Below, one piece after another: positions 25,393 through 34,968 of a DNA stretch of 64,000 nucleotides. A model generated the notes under the pieces. It did not search any database. It saw only the letters and a list, made by a program, of their open reading frames with translations, and was not told the origin of the DNA. Made by a program: the position numbers and the translations under genes. Location of the stretch: NCBI GenBank assembly GCA_934402055.1, contig CAKRTC010000008.1:3640-67639 (forward strand), given 5' to 3'. Positions within the stretch are counted from its first letter, which is position 1. Every line of letters starts with the position of its first letter. This DNA comes from an uncultured Lachnospiraceae bacterium. Lineage in GTDB: Bacteria; Bacillota; Clostridia; Lachnospirales; Lachnospiraceae.

Positions 25393-26904
25393 TTAATCGT
25401 TATAGTCCTCTGCCATTGCCTTATCAAAGATATCGGTAACAGCTGCCGAAGGCTCGTGTGTGGCAAGTGTGACCGCAATCGCAACAAGTGTACCTGCCGC
25501 AAAGCCCGGAAGTATCTCATATATTCCGGTGCCTTTCAGGAAGACAAGCCAGAGTATATCTACCGCAGCACCTGCAATTACGCCTGCACAGGCACCGTTA
25601 TAGTTAAATCTTCTCCAGAAAAGCGACAATATAACTACAGGTCCGAAGGCAGCTCCGAAGATGCCCCACGCATTTTCAACAAGATTCATGATAGCCTGAG
25701 CTCCCGATCCGTTTGATGATGCAATAAGATATGCAATGACTGCAATGATAATTACCGCAACACGTCCTACGTTTAATACCTCTCTATCCCCGGCATCTTT
25801 ACGGAGCAGAGGCTTATATATATCCGAGGTGAATGAACTTGAAGCTACAAGGAGCTGTGAGTCCGCTGTGGATACAGATGCCGCCATAATAGCCGCAAGC
25901 AGCAAGCCTGCTATGGCAGGCGGGAAGAAACGACGTGCCATTGCTATGAATACAGTCTTCTGAGCGCCCTGTGTCAGCAGCTCCTCTCCCATAATGATCC
26001 TTGCAAAATATGCGAGCAGACATGCCGCACCGAGTGAAAGTACTACCCAGATGATTGCCACGGTTGCAGAAGTCTTGATCATCGAAGGCTTCTCTATCGA
26101 CATAAATCTGATGATAATATGAGGCATGCCGAAGTATCCGAGTCCCCATGCAAGTCCGGATACTATATCCTGCCAGGAAGCGCTGAACATTCCCGTTCCG
26201 AATGCACAGGTAACAACAGCTCCGCTTGCATCTGTGTATGTATATACCTCCTGAAGCTTGCTTGTATCTATATCCTGAGTTGCAACAACTATGATAGGAA
26301 CAGCAAGCAACGCGATAAGCATAAGTATTCCCTGAAAGAAATCAGTCCAGCATACAGCCTTGAATCCTCCGAGGAAGGTATATCCGATTATAATAAGCGC
26401 AAATATGATCATTGCGGTATGATTGGACATCTTTGGGAAAAGCGTCGTGAATACAGATGTTCCTGCAACAAACGCACTTGCTACATATACTGTAAATGCG
26501 ATAAGGAATATTACCGCACATATTACCTGCAGAGTCTTATGCTCTGTTGCAAATCTGTTTGTAAGATACTGCGGAAGCGTGATTGCATCATCTGCTGCCT
26601 TACTGAATTTTCTGAGTCTCTTTGCACATAATATCCAGTTAAGTGCCGTTCCTATCGCAAGTCCTACGCCTATCCATATCTGTCCGAAGCCAAATGCAAG
26701 TATGGATCCCGGCAATCCCATAAGGAGCCATGCAGACATATCGGAGGCCTGTGCAGACAACGCCGTTACCCACGGTCCCATGGAACGTCCGCCTATGAAA
26801 TAATCCTCCTGATCCTTATTTCCACCGTTAAAGTAGAATATCAATCCTACAAAAAACAGAATTATGAAATAAGCCAAAAATACAACGATTTCCGCATTAA
26901 ACAT
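25393..26904 (-). CDS. putP: Sodium/proline symporter PutP
   Basis: A 503-residue protein of the sodium:solute symporter family. The N-terminus (VVFLAYFIILFFVGLIFY), the GGRSMGPWVTALSAQASDMSAW segment and the internal GFKAVCWTDFFQG are close to PutP and contain the known Na+-binding Asp/Ser positions. It carries about 13 membrane helices and takes up proline with sodium. AAAGGA lies 10 bases before the ATG. It diverges from the tetR gene across a 220-base A/T-rich gap. Confidence 0.92.
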   Translation of the reverse strand: MFNAEIVVFLAYFIILFFVGLIFYFNGGNKDQEDYFIGGRSMGPWVTALSAQASDMSAWLLMGLPGSILAFGFGQIWIGVGLAIGTALNWILCAKRLRKFSKAADDAITLPQYLTNRFATEHKTLQVICAVIFLIAFTVYVASAFVAGTSVFTTLFPKMSNHTAMIIFALIIIGYTFLGGFKAVCWTDFFQGILMLIALLAVPIIVVATQDIDTSKLQEVYTYTDASGAVVTCAFGTGMFSASWQDIVSGLAWGLGYFGMPHIIIRFMSIEKPSMIKTSATVAIIWVVLSLGAACLLAYFARIIMGEELLTQGAQKTVFIAMARRFFPPAIAGLLLAAIMAASVSTADSQLLVASSSFTSDIYKPLLRKDAGDREVLNVGRVAVIIIAVIAYLIASSNGSGAQAIMNLVENAWGIFGAAFGPVVILSLFWRRFNYNGACAGVIAGAAVDILWLVFLKGTGIYEILPGFAAGTLVAIAVTLATHEPSAAVTDIFDKAMAEDYND

Positions 26905-27054
26905 TTTTCTTATTTCCTTTCAAAACAAATATGAATAGAATTTTAACATGTATAAATATATTAATAAATACAAACTAAATATCATACCTTAAATGGTACT
27001 TTTTTAATAATAATCTTATAAATCTCTTGTTTTTAGCGTAGATATTTAATAGAC

Positions 27055-27079
27055 CTTAGTCTATACTAAGTATTATAAT
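27055..27079 (+). promoter_or_regulatory. Candidate TetR operator and -10 box in the putP-tetR gap
   Basis: The palindrome CTTAGT-CTAT-ACTAAG (27055-27070) is followed by TATAAT (27074-27079). A palindrome of this kind next to a divergent regulator gene fits autoregulation; the -35 box is poor. Confidence 0.5.
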
Positions 27080-27124
27080 ATTTTTATTAACCGTTTTATA
27101 TCAAATGTGAGAAGGGGAATTACA

Positions 27125-27706
27125 GTGAAAAAGACCTCAGGACAAACAAAAAGCCGTATTGTATCCGCAGCATGGGAGCTGTTTTACCAACACGGCTATG
27201 AAAATACAACTATAGATGATATTACCGAGCTGTCCGGCACATCCAAGGGCAGCTTCTATCATTATTTCAGTTCCAAGGACAATCTCCTCGGCTCACTATC
27301 CGACCTGTTTGACAAAAAATACGAAGAGCTGGATCAAAGTATGGATGAACAGCTTGATCCTATCGATAAACTGCTCTTTATCAACCGGGAGCTCTTTCTC
27401 ATGATAGAGAATACTGTATCGGTATCTCTTCTGTCTAAGCTTTTTGCATCTCAATTGGGCGCCAACGGAGAGCGCGGACTGCTCAACCCCGACAGAACCT
27501 ATTACAAGCTTGTGCGCCGTCTGGTCATCGAAGGCAAAGAGAAAGGACTCTTCAGAGACGATCTCTCGGTAAATGATGTAACCAAGGCATATGCACTGTA
27601 TGAACGAGCCATGATGTATGACTGGTGCATTTCCGCCGGAAATTATTCCTTATGTCAGTATTCGCAGAAGATGCTTCCCTTGTTTATCAACGGTCTGAGA
27701 GCTTAA
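27125..27706 (+). CDS. TetR/AcrR-family transcriptional regulator
   Basis: A 193-residue repressor. Residues 1-50 hold the TetR DNA-binding domain: RIVSAAWELFYQHGYENTTIDD and ITELSGTSKGSFYHYFSSKDNLL. The C-terminal helices are the variable ligand domain. I start at the GTG at 27125, which has GAAGGGG 7 bases upstream; the GTG at 27107 lacks a site. It might control putP or itself; the ligand is unknown. Confidence 0.88.
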   Translation: MKKTSGQTKSRIVSAAWELFYQHGYENTTIDDITELSGTSKGSFYHYFSSKDNLLGSLSDLFDKKYEELDQSMDEQLDPIDKLLFINRELFLMIENTVSVSLLSKLFASQLGANGERGLLNPDRTYYKLVRRLVIEGKEKGLFRDDLSVNDVTKAYALYERAMMYDWCISAGNYSLCQYSQKMLPLFINGLRA

Positions 27707-27709
27707 GGC

Positions 27710-29188
27710 TTATGCGCAAAGCTTAGCTATTGCCAACGCATAGATAAGTACGGCATCCTTAAATTCATCAATGAGCATGAATTCATCCAGACCGTGCATA
27801 TGTGTATCGGTCGTTTCTCCGACTGCTCCGAATGCGACACCGTTTTTAAGCTCATGCACATATGTACCGCCTCCGATAGCAAGGCATTTGCCCTCTTTGC
27901 CGGTAACATTTTCATAACAATCAAGCAGAGTCTTTATAAATACCGAATTACCGTCAACGGCATGTGCCGGAACAAATTTACAGCTGAATTCAAAGCCTGC
28001 CTTGCTGACAGTCTCCTCAACCTTGTCCTGTATTTTATCCTGCTCATGCTTAAGGCAGGTCCTTGAATCAAAGATAAGCTTAAAGCCCTTCTCTGTAGCC
28101 TCTAAAATATCCGCAGTCAGACTGGTCTTACCTGCGATCTCATCCTCTGCGGCAGCTCCGACTCCGGTGCCTTCGTGATCTCCGTATGGGAAGAGCTTGG
28201 CAAGCTCTTTTACAGCCTTATCAAAGTTATTGTCCGCAAAGTCAAGCTCTGCAAGTATCTGAAGCATGATAACAAGTGCATTGACGCCCTTTTCCGGAGT
28301 GGATGCATGTGCAGACTCTCCGAATACTCTGAGCCATACAGCCTCAGACAGATCCATATCTTTATCAAGCGGAACATCAGCCTCGTCCGAAAGCTCATAG
28401 CCTACTGTCTCATATGTGAAATCAGCTCCAAGCTTCTGCTTTGTAAGCTCGGCTGCCTCGGCGATCTTTTTCTCATCTGCTCCTGTCATAAGAGCCATTG
28501 CCTTATTCGGTACGATATTGATGGTATGTCCGCTGCTGCAGTATACCAGTCTCGGCTTGTCCGCTTCGTTAATGCTTGTGCCTTCCGAAGTGTTTTTCCA
28601 CGAAACAGTTCCTCTGAACTGTCCTTTTTCAACATTTATGATAGGGAACTCGGCATCCGGACTAAAAGTCATCGGAGCTTCCTTCTCAACGCTGTAATAG
28701 TGTTCTATATCACTTGAGCCAGTTTCCTCATCCGAACCGAGTATGAGTCTGCAGTTTTTGTTAAGCTTTATTCCGAGTTCCTTTATGGCTCTCATTGCAT
28801 ACAATGCCGCAATGGCAGGTCCCTTATCATCGGAAGTTCCTCTGCCGTAGATCGCACCGTCCTTGATCACAGGCTTAAAGGCCTCGGTCACCGTCCATCC
28901 GTCTCCGCCCGGAACCACGTCCATATGCGCAAGTATATCGAGGCAAGCCTCCTTATCTGTCATATCAGCCGTAACAACTCTGTCGGCATACACCTTGGTA
29001 GTAAAGCCATATCTGCGGCAAAGCTCCTCGGCAGCCATAAGTGCCTTATACGGACCTTCACCGTAAGGCATGCCCGGCTTTGACTCCGACTGTGCCGAAT
29101 CTATACTGCACAGCATCATCGTATCCTCAAGCATCTCCTGCTCATGTGCTTCGATATAATCTCTTATAACGCTTTTAAGCTTATCCAT
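27710..29188 (-). CDS. pepV: Dipeptidase PepV (M20 metallopeptidase)
   Basis: A 492-residue M20A peptidase. LAHMDVVPGG carries the zinc-binding His, GRGTSDDKGP the bridging Asp, and LGSDEETGSSD the catalytic and metal Glu. The length and the MPYGEGPYKALMAAEEL segment fit PepV, which releases amino acids from dipeptides in the cytoplasm. It ends 3 bases after the convergent tetR gene stops. Confidence 0.92.
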   Translation of the reverse strand: MDKLKSVIRDYIEAHEQEMLEDTMMLCSIDSAQSESKPGMPYGEGPYKALMAAEELCRRYGFTTKVYADRVVTADMTDKEACLDILAHMDVVPGGDGWTVTEAFKPVIKDGAIYGRGTSDDKGPAIAALYAMRAIKELGIKLNKNCRLILGSDEETGSSDIEHYYSVEKEAPMTFSPDAEFPIINVEKGQFRGTVSWKNTSEGTSINEADKPRLVYCSSGHTINIVPNKAMALMTGADEKKIAEAAELTKQKLGADFTYETVGYELSDEADVPLDKDMDLSEAVWLRVFGESAHASTPEKGVNALVIMLQILAELDFADNNFDKAVKELAKLFPYGDHEGTGVGAAAEDEIAGKTSLTADILEATEKGFKLIFDSRTCLKHEQDKIQDKVEETVSKAGFEFSCKFVPAHAVDGNSVFIKTLLDCYENVTGKEGKCLAIGGGTYVHELKNGVAFGAVGETTDTHMHGLDEFMLIDEFKDAVLIYALAIAKLCA

Positions 29189-29227
29189 CTTACATACACT
29201 CCCTAAATCCGCTTATCGATTAATTAC

Positions 29228-29307
29228 GGATTGCTTCGTACTGCGTACTCTCGCAATCCTACGAAAATTCGCACCCGCTTCTTTCGAAGCTTTGTGCTCA
29301 TTTTCGT
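29228..29307. repeat. Two adjacent long hairpins upstream of pepV
   Basis: GGATTGC (29228-29234) pairs with GCAATCC (29253-29259). Next, ACGAAAAT, GCAC and GCTTC (29261-29281) pair in order with GAAGC, GTGC and ATTTTCGT (29286-29307), a near-continuous 17-pair stem with a 4-base loop. AGTCGT/ACGACT further right can add a third. No ORF or known riboswitch core was recognised in 29189-29370. Confidence 0.55.
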
Positions 29308-29370
29308 TTGGCCGTCCTATAGTCGTCTTCGCGTCAGCAAGCTGCCGCTTTACGACTGCAGTCCGGCTTT

Positions 29371-29407
29371 AATCTAAAAGGGTACAATGAAAAGTCTCAT
29401 CGTACCC
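29371..29407 (-). terminator. prfC terminator
   Basis: On the minus strand GGGTACGATGAGAC pairs with the segment ending in TTGTACCC, followed by TTTTAGATT. It lies 65 bases after the prfC stop codon. Confidence 0.8.
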
Positions 29408-29471
29408 CATACAAACTGCTTTGATCTGTCACAAAGTGAAGGATCTGTTTTTATACCCCGATACTGTATCT

Positions 29472-31070
29472 TTAGTCTCTCGGTGAACCGAATTCCGACA
29501 GCTCAAGTCCCTCGTTGCGGTCAAGCACCATCTTGACACTCCACTCATGCGCAAACAGCAGCAGCGGATTGCCCTTGAGATCCTGAACCTTCTTCATATC
29601 GCTTGTACCCTGGATCCTGTCGATATTGACAGTCTCCGGATGATCTATCCATCTTACATATTCGTACGGAAGCTGTTCAAGTCCAACCTCAACATTGTAC
29701 TCATTTTTAAGTCTGTACAGTAATACTTCGAACTGAAGTACACCTACAACACCTACAATGATCTCTTCCATACCGGAGTTTATCTCCTGGAATATCTGTA
29801 TAGCTCCCTCCTGTGCTATCTGCATAACACCCTTGAGGAACTGCTTACGCTTCATGGTATCGATCTGACGTACTCTTGCAAAATGCTCAGGTGCGAAAGT
29901 CGGAATACCCTCAAACTTAAATTTCTTATTAGACACACACAAGGTATCTCCGATACTGTATATTCCGGGATCGAATACTCCTATGATATCTCCTGCATAG
30001 GCTTTCTGTATTATCTGGCGTTCGTCTGCCATCATCTGTGTAGGCATGGTAAGACGTATCTTCTTGCCGCCCTGCACATGATTGACCTCCATGCCGGCCT
30101 CATACTCTCCGGAGCAGATACGCATGAATGCAACTCTGTCTCTGTGCGCCTTGTTCATATTGGCCTGGATCTTGAATACAAATGCCGAAAATGCTTCGTC
30201 TACCGGATCTATGACTCCCTGATCGCTCTTTCGCGGAAGCGGCGGTGTAGTCATCTTAAGGAAATGCTTAAGGAATGGCTCGACACCGAAGTTGGTAAGC
30301 GCAGATCCGAAGAATACAGGGCTGAGCTTGCCGTGCAGTACCTTGTCAAGATCAAGCTCGTCCGCAGCTCCGTCAAGCAGCTCTATATCCTCATTAAGCT
30401 TATCATAATTGATAAAGCCTATAGCATCCTTAAGCTCCGGAGCATCTATATGATACTCATGAGTCTCAAGCTCCTTGGCTCCGCCCATCTCTGCCTTAAA
30501 GGTTATAACGTTCTGAGAATCACGCTCATATACACCCTTAAAGTTCTTGCCGCAGCCTATAGGCCAGTTGACAGGACAGGTATGAATACCGAGCACCTCT
30601 TCTATCTCTGACAAAAGCTCAAACGGATCTCTTGCCTCTCGGTCAAACTTATTGATAAAGGTAAATATCGGAATGCCTCTCATGACACAGACCTTAAACA
30701 GCTTGATGGTCTGTGCCTCTACACCCTTTGATCCGTCGATGACCATGACAGCGGAATCTGCTGCCATAAGTGTACGATAGGTATCCTCCGAGAAATCCTG
30801 ATGTCCCGGAGTATCAAGGATATTGATGATATTGCCTCCGAATTCAAACTGCATGGCTGAGGAGGTAACAGAGATACCTCTCTCCTTCTCTATCTCCATC
30901 CAGTCCGAAACCGCATGCTTTGCGGCCTTACGTCCCTTGACCGTACCGGCAAGGTTGATAGCACCTCCGTAGAGAAGGAATTTCTCCGTAAGTGTCGTCT
31001 TACCCGCATCCGGGTGTGAAATAATTGCAAATGTTCTTCTTTTTTCGATCTCTTCTCTTATATTACTCAT
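29472..31070 (-). CDS. prfC: Peptide chain release factor 3
   Basis: A 532-residue translational GTPase that recycles RF1/RF2 from the ribosome. G motifs: SHPDAGKTTL (G1), DTPGHQDF (G3), NKFD (G4). The sequences KGRKAAKHAVSDWMEIEKERGISVTSS and EVLLYRLKNEYNVEV are characteristic of RF3 rather than EF-G. The start has AAGGA 3 bases upstream and overlaps the coaX stop by 8 bases, so the two are cotranscribed and probably coupled. Confidence 0.96.
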   Translation of the reverse strand: MSNIREEIEKRRTFAIISHPDAGKTTLTEKFLLYGGAINLAGTVKGRKAAKHAVSDWMEIEKERGISVTSSAMQFEFGGNIINILDTPGHQDFSEDTYRTLMAADSAVMVIDGSKGVEAQTIKLFKVCVMRGIPIFTFINKFDREARDPFELLSEIEEVLGIHTCPVNWPIGCGKNFKGVYERDSQNVITFKAEMGGAKELETHEYHIDAPELKDAIGFINYDKLNEDIELLDGAADELDLDKVLHGKLSPVFFGSALTNFGVEPFLKHFLKMTTPPLPRKSDQGVIDPVDEAFSAFVFKIQANMNKAHRDRVAFMRICSGEYEAGMEVNHVQGGKKIRLTMPTQMMADERQIIQKAYAGDIIGVFDPGIYSIGDTLCVSNKKFKFEGIPTFAPEHFARVRQIDTMKRKQFLKGVMQIAQEGAIQIFQEINSGMEEIIVGVVGVLQFEVLLYRLKNEYNVEVGLEQLPYEYVRWIDHPETVNIDRIQGTSDMKKVQDLKGNPLLLFAHEWSVKMVLDRNEGLELSEFGSPRD

Positions 31071-31866
31071 TTATCCTTCCGCATCCCTGCTCATTCTTGT
31101 TAAGCTCATAGAGTCTGAGCATTCCCTTCATAAGAAGGCCGTCATCTCTCACTATCCTGTCGGCGTTCTTGCAATACTGAACCACAAATCTCGCCATACC
31201 TCCGGTAGCAACTATATTGCACTTCTCACCAAGCTCTGCTTCGATACGCTCAATGATACCGTCAACCTGTCCGGCATTACCGTAAATGATACCGCCTCTT
31301 ATGCAATGAACCGTATTCTGTGAAATAACATAGCCCGGATCCTCAAGGCTGATCTCCGGAAGCATTGCACAATTATCGATAAGAGCGTCAAGGCTGGTCT
31401 TCATACCCGGCATTATAGCTCCTCCGCAGTACTCTCCGTCACCGTCAACCAAGGTAATGGTTGTTGCCGTACCCATATTTACGCTGATACACGGAGACTT
31501 GTAATAATAATGTGCCGCCTCCATGCCTACGATAAGATCCGGTCCGATTCCCTTCGGATACTGGAATTTGTTGAGCTTGATATCCATCTTCATATTGCAG
31601 TTTACGATAACAGGCTGTACTCCTATGGATTTTCTGACAGCTGTTTCAACTACGCCCGTAAGCGAAGGAACAACAGATGAAAGAATAGCTCCGTCAATAG
31701 CATCCACCGGTATATGATGGAAATTAAGCACCGCCTGAATATCCTGTCCGTACTCAAGACTTGACTTATTCTTGTCTGTGGTAACACGCTCTTCTATTAT
31801 ATTATCAATAGTATCAACAACACCTATCTTGATATTGGTATTACCCATATCGATTGCCAGAATCAT
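31063..31866 (-). CDS. coaX: Type III pantothenate kinase
   Basis: A 267-residue ASKHA-fold kinase that phosphorylates pantothenate in the first step of coenzyme A synthesis. AIDMGNTNIKIGV is the phosphate-binding loop, GIGPDLIVGMEAAHYY and NMGTATTITLVD are the family motifs. The ATG at 31866 with GGAG 9 bases upstream gives the normal start (MILAIDMGNTN); the frame runs on to 31920 without support. First gene of the coaX-prfC pair. Confidence 0.95.
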   Translation of the reverse strand: MILAIDMGNTNIKIGVVDTIDNIIEERVTTDKNKSSLEYGQDIQAVLNFHHIPVDAIDGAILSSVVPSLTGVVETAVRKSIGVQPVIVNCNMKMDIKLNKFQYPKGIGPDLIVGMEAAHYYYKSPCISVNMGTATTITLVDGDGEYCGGAIMPGMKTSLDALIDNCAMLPEISLEDPGYVISQNTVHCIRGGIIYGNAGQVDGIIERIEAELGEKCNIVATGGMARFVVQYCKNADRIVRDDGLLMKGMLRLYELNKNEQGCGRINE

Positions 31867-32062
31867 GACTATGATCTCCTTAAGTTTTGTATAAAGCCGT
31901 CGCTGTCCGGACTTACTCACCGGAATCAGACGAACATTTATAAAATATCATCATAATATGATGCCGACATATATAAGCCTCATTTTTCAAGTCTCATATA
32001 CACGGCATACATAATTTTCTAATTAACAGGCATATCCTATCATTTTTATTAAATGCAAACAA

Positions 32063-32084
32063 GCCGATAATTACTAAAATCGGC
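32063..32084 (-). terminator. Terminator after the EamA transporter gene
   Basis: GCCGAT pairs with ATCGGC, followed on the minus strand by TTGTTTGCATTT. It lies just past the stop codon at 32097. Confidence 0.65.
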
Positions 32085-32096
32085 CTGTAAATGCTT

Positions 32097-32960
32097 TCAA
32101 TTCTGATATTTCATGGTCCAAAGCACTCCTGCGATTATTATCACGCCTCCGACCACGGTACTGACAGACGGTACCTCGGCAAAGAGAAAAAGCGCAATGA
32201 TCGCCGCATATACCGGCTCAGCAAGCTTACTTGTGGAAACAAAGGACGGCGAAACGAATTTAAGTCCTCTGCTCAGCACGCTGTGTCCCATTACCGTACA
32301 GAAAAGTGCCATTCCGAGGGCACTTCCGTAATCCATGACGCCATAGCCCGTAAGCGGTATATGAAGCAGCATTACAAGTATAAATGCAGCTATCGTTGCA
32401 AAGCTGTATACACTTCCTGTATATGCCGTCGTGGAAAGTCTGCGTCTGCACAGCATTCCCATGATCATATATACAGCCTCACATAAGGCACCGAATATAG
32501 CAAGCACATCTCCGAGCAGCACATTGCTGCCTGCTGCCGAATCACCCATCGCTATGATTGCACTGCCTGCAAAGCTTAACACTATACCGAATATTGCCTT
32601 GCGTGACAGCCTCTCTCCGAAGGCAATAAACATTATTGCCGGAACAAAGAATACCGAAGTATTGATAAGCAGTGTTCCCGATGCCACAGAGGCGAGTCTC
32701 ACCGACTCAAAGAAGCAGAAGAAATGAAGTGCCAGCATAGTTCCCGCAAGAGCCGTGTATCCGACTATGCGAGGGCTGAAGCTTTCATGTTCCTTCTTTA
32801 ACGAAATAACATACGGAACGGATATAAGCAGTGTTGAAAACAGAAGCCTCATCAACACGATATACATTGACGGTGCATCGTATAATTTTGCAAATATCCC
32901 GGAAAGCGATATTCCTACTACCGCCAGACATATTATAAGTTTTTCTCTGAGCAGACTCAT
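32097..32960 (-). CDS. EamA/DMT-family membrane transporter
   Basis: A 287-residue protein with ten hydrophobic helices in two repeated EamA halves (LREKLIICLAVVGISLSGIFAKL and, second half, LLGDVLAIFGALCEAVYMIMG). Members export metabolites or amino acids; the substrate is unknown. The ATG at 32960 has AAGGA 6 bases upstream and lies one base after the stop codon of the lipoprotein gene, so I prefer it to the overlapping start at 33011. Confidence 0.88.
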   Translation of the reverse strand: MSLLREKLIICLAVVGISLSGIFAKLYDAPSMYIVLMRLLFSTLLISVPYVISLKKEHESFSPRIVGYTALAGTMLALHFFCFFESVRLASVASGTLLINTSVFFVPAIMFIAFGERLSRKAIFGIVLSFAGSAIIAMGDSAAGSNVLLGDVLAIFGALCEAVYMIMGMLCRRRLSTTAYTGSVYSFATIAAFILVMLLHIPLTGYGVMDYGSALGMALFCTVMGHSVLSRGLKFVSPSFVSTSKLAEPVYAAIIALFLFAEVPSVSTVVGGVIIIAGVLWTMKYQN

Positions 32961-32961
32961 A

Positions 32962-33564
32962 TCATTTCCTTGTTCTGCAGAACTCGGCTTCCTTTTTTGC
33001 CGCTGCATCATCCGGGTATTTATCCAGATACTGACTCAGCAGCTCATATGCCTCATCAAAATTACCCAGATACTCCGCACAAACCGCCTTATTATATACT
33101 GCGGCACGTCCGGTCATGCTTCCGTCAAGCACCGCGTATTCTGAAAATGCATCATAAGCTTCTGTGTATGAACCGCTCTTAAGCATATCCGCAGCTTCCT
33201 TGATCTTGTCTAAGGCTCCCAGCTCGTTATAGATCTCGTCTATCCTCGCCTTGTCCTTATCATTGTCATCGCACAGCTCATACAGTGCCGTATAGCTTTC
33301 CTTTGCCGCGGTATAATCACCTGTCCTTATCTCACACTCACCGCGATATTTAAGTATGTCGTACTGAAGCTCGCTTACCTGTCCGTCTGAGGCATCAAGT
33401 GCTTTGTCGAAAGCATCTATCGCAGCAGCATAATCACCGCTGTTATAAAGCTCTATTCCCTGTTCTCTCAGAGCATACTTATCTTCACCTTGGCAGGCTG
33501 TAAGCATCAAAGCTGCGGCTGTGATCGCCATGCCGTATTTAATTCTCTTTCCGATCCTTAACAT
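32962..33564 (-). CDS. TPR-repeat lipoprotein
   Basis: A 200-residue protein with a lipoprotein signal: basic N-terminus, YGMAITAAALML and lipobox LTAC (Cys24). The mature part is helical with tetratricopeptide repeats such as GIELYNSGDYAAAIDAFDKAL, YRGECEIRTGDYTAAKESY and AEYLGNFDEAYELLSQYL. It should sit on the outer face of the membrane as a protein-binding scaffold. It lies between the dUTPase gene (9 bases) and the transporter gene (1 base). Function is not known. Confidence 0.85.
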   Translation of the reverse strand: MLRIGKRIKYGMAITAAALMLTACQGEDKYALREQGIELYNSGDYAAAIDAFDKALDASDGQVSELQYDILKYRGECEIRTGDYTAAKESYTALYELCDDNDKDKARIDEIYNELGALDKIKEAADMLKSGSYTEAYDAFSEYAVLDGSMTGRAAVYNKAVCAEYLGNFDEAYELLSQYLDKYPDDAAAKKEAEFCRTRK

Positions 33565-33573
33565 CCTTACTCC

Positions 33574-34176
33574 TCAGCCCGTACTTCCGAATCCGCCGTT
33601 TCTCGAAGCTGTTGCATCATCATCCTCCGTTATTCCGAACGGACAGAATATAGCCTGAACAAATGCGGTTCCTGCCTTAAGCTCTACCGTCTTGCCGTCA
33701 CGGCTGTCGTTTATCATAGGCACAAAAATGTGGCCCTCATTATCACTGTAATAATAATCGCTGTCAATTACACCCACGGTATTGTTAAGCTGAAATCTGA
33801 ACTTCGATCCGAGTCCGCTTCGCGGCATTATAAATAAACAATAATCCTCTCTCATGGAAGCTCTGATGCCTGTTGGGATCTTGATGCTCTCTCCGGGCTT
33901 AAGACAAATGTCTATAGGTGTGCAGATATCATATCCCGCAGATCCTGCCGTGGCACGCTTCGGAAGCTTTATCTCCTCGTACTTTGTCTCCGCTTCTCTG
34001 AGCAGGCTCACATATTCCTCATCTGCCTTTGCCGCAGAGTCGTCACCTTTTCTCGTTGCTGCCGACAGGCAGTGTGCCTCGTATTTTTCACTGCAGATAT
34101 CAGCGCCGAACTGTTTGAGAAAGTCCTCGGTCCAGCGTTTCAACGATACCTTTTCAAATTTAGCTATTCTGTTCAT
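33574..34176 (-). CDS. dut: dUTP diphosphatase (trimeric dUTPase family)
   Basis: A 200-residue protein whose C-terminal 130 residues carry the five dUTPase motifs: AGSAGYDI (1), PRSGLGSK (2), NTVGVIDSDYYYSDNEG (3), a diverged motif 4 (GTAFVQAIF) and the P-loop-like RNGGFGSTG (5). It hydrolyses dUTP to dUMP, keeping uracil out of DNA. About 70 extra N-terminal residues, charged and helical, are not part of the usual 140-150-residue enzyme. I start at the ATG at 34176, with GAGG 11 bases upstream; the longer frame to 34245 has no site. Confidence 0.88.
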   Translation of the reverse strand: MNRIAKFEKVSLKRWTEDFLKQFGADICSEKYEAHCLSAATRKGDDSAAKADEEYVSLLREAETKYEEIKLPKRATAGSAGYDICTPIDICLKPGESIKIPTGIRASMREDYCLFIMPRSGLGSKFRFQLNNTVGVIDSDYYYSDNEGHIFVPMINDSRDGKTVELKAGTAFVQAIFCPFGITEDDDATASRNGGFGSTG

Positions 34177-34309
34177 ATAATAATTAACCTCACAGCCGTA
34201 AATGCAAAACCCGCTCACAAATAAGACAATATCTGTCTTATCCATGCGTACAACAGCTTCTGTTTACGGATAAAACTGCATCTGTATATAAACCAAACAT
34301 AATATCCCG

Positions 34310-34336
34310 ATAAGAAGCCCGGTCTTTCGTACCGGG
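34310..34336 (-). terminator. scpB terminator
   Basis: CCCGGT pairs with ACCGGG around a 7-base loop, directly after the scpB stop codon; the minus-strand continuation is CTTCTTATC. Confidence 0.65.
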
Positions 34337-34340
34337 AAGC

Positions 34341-34964
34341 TTACTCATCCGTACCTAGGATATCTTTCACTTCCGTCTTGACCTCATCCGAGATTCTCGA
34401 CTCTACCGCCTCATCCGTCCTCGGAAGTGCATATTTGTTTTCTACACCGAATCTTCTGTAGAATTCATCCGTAGGTCTGAATAGAGCCGGACGTCCCGGC
34501 ACATTAAGCTTGCCGGCCTCCTCTATAAGTCCGTATTCTATCAGTTTATTGACAGCAAAATCAGACTTTACACCCCTTATCTTCTCTATATCTACTCTCG
34601 TTGCCGGGGTCTTGTTGGCTATAATGGCAAGAGTCTCCATCAAAACATCCGAGAGCTCCGGCTTCTTCTTTGCAGAAACGACATTTACCAGATTATCGAA
34701 ATATTTGGGGTTGGAGCAGAGCTGATATTTGCCGTCTATTTCCTTGACTATCAAGGCTCCGTCCTCAAACTCAAGTCTGCGCATAAGTCCGCGCACCTCA
34801 CGCTCCGCCGCCTTATTGTCATAAGCGCATGCCTTGGCAAGCTCCGACACGGAGACAGCTCCCGACATAACGAATAAAACTGCCTCTATAATATTTTGCG
34901 CGTCATTATTCTTATCGGTAAGCTCCAAGCTTAGCTGTTCACCCTGCATGTTTTCTTCAATCAT
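34341..34964 (-). CDS. scpB: Segregation and condensation protein B
   Basis: A 207-residue winged-helix protein. IIEAVLFVMSGAVSVSELAKA, VSAKKKPELSDVLMETLAIIANKTPATRVDIEKIRG (in part) and the end motif GRPALFRPTDEFYRRFGV are diagnostic. ScpB dimers join ScpA and SMC in the chromosome condensation complex. It starts 4 bases after scpA stops, with AGGTGAG as ribosome site. Confidence 0.94.
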   Translation of the reverse strand: MIEENMQGEQLSLELTDKNNDAQNIIEAVLFVMSGAVSVSELAKACAYDNKAAEREVRGLMRRLEFEDGALIVKEIDGKYQLCSNPKYFDNLVNVVSAKKKPELSDVLMETLAIIANKTPATRVDIEKIRGVKSDFAVNKLIEYGLIEEAGKLNVPGRPALFRPTDEFYRRFGVENKYALPRTDEAVESRISDEVKTEVKDILGTDE

Positions 34965-34968
34965 ATAC

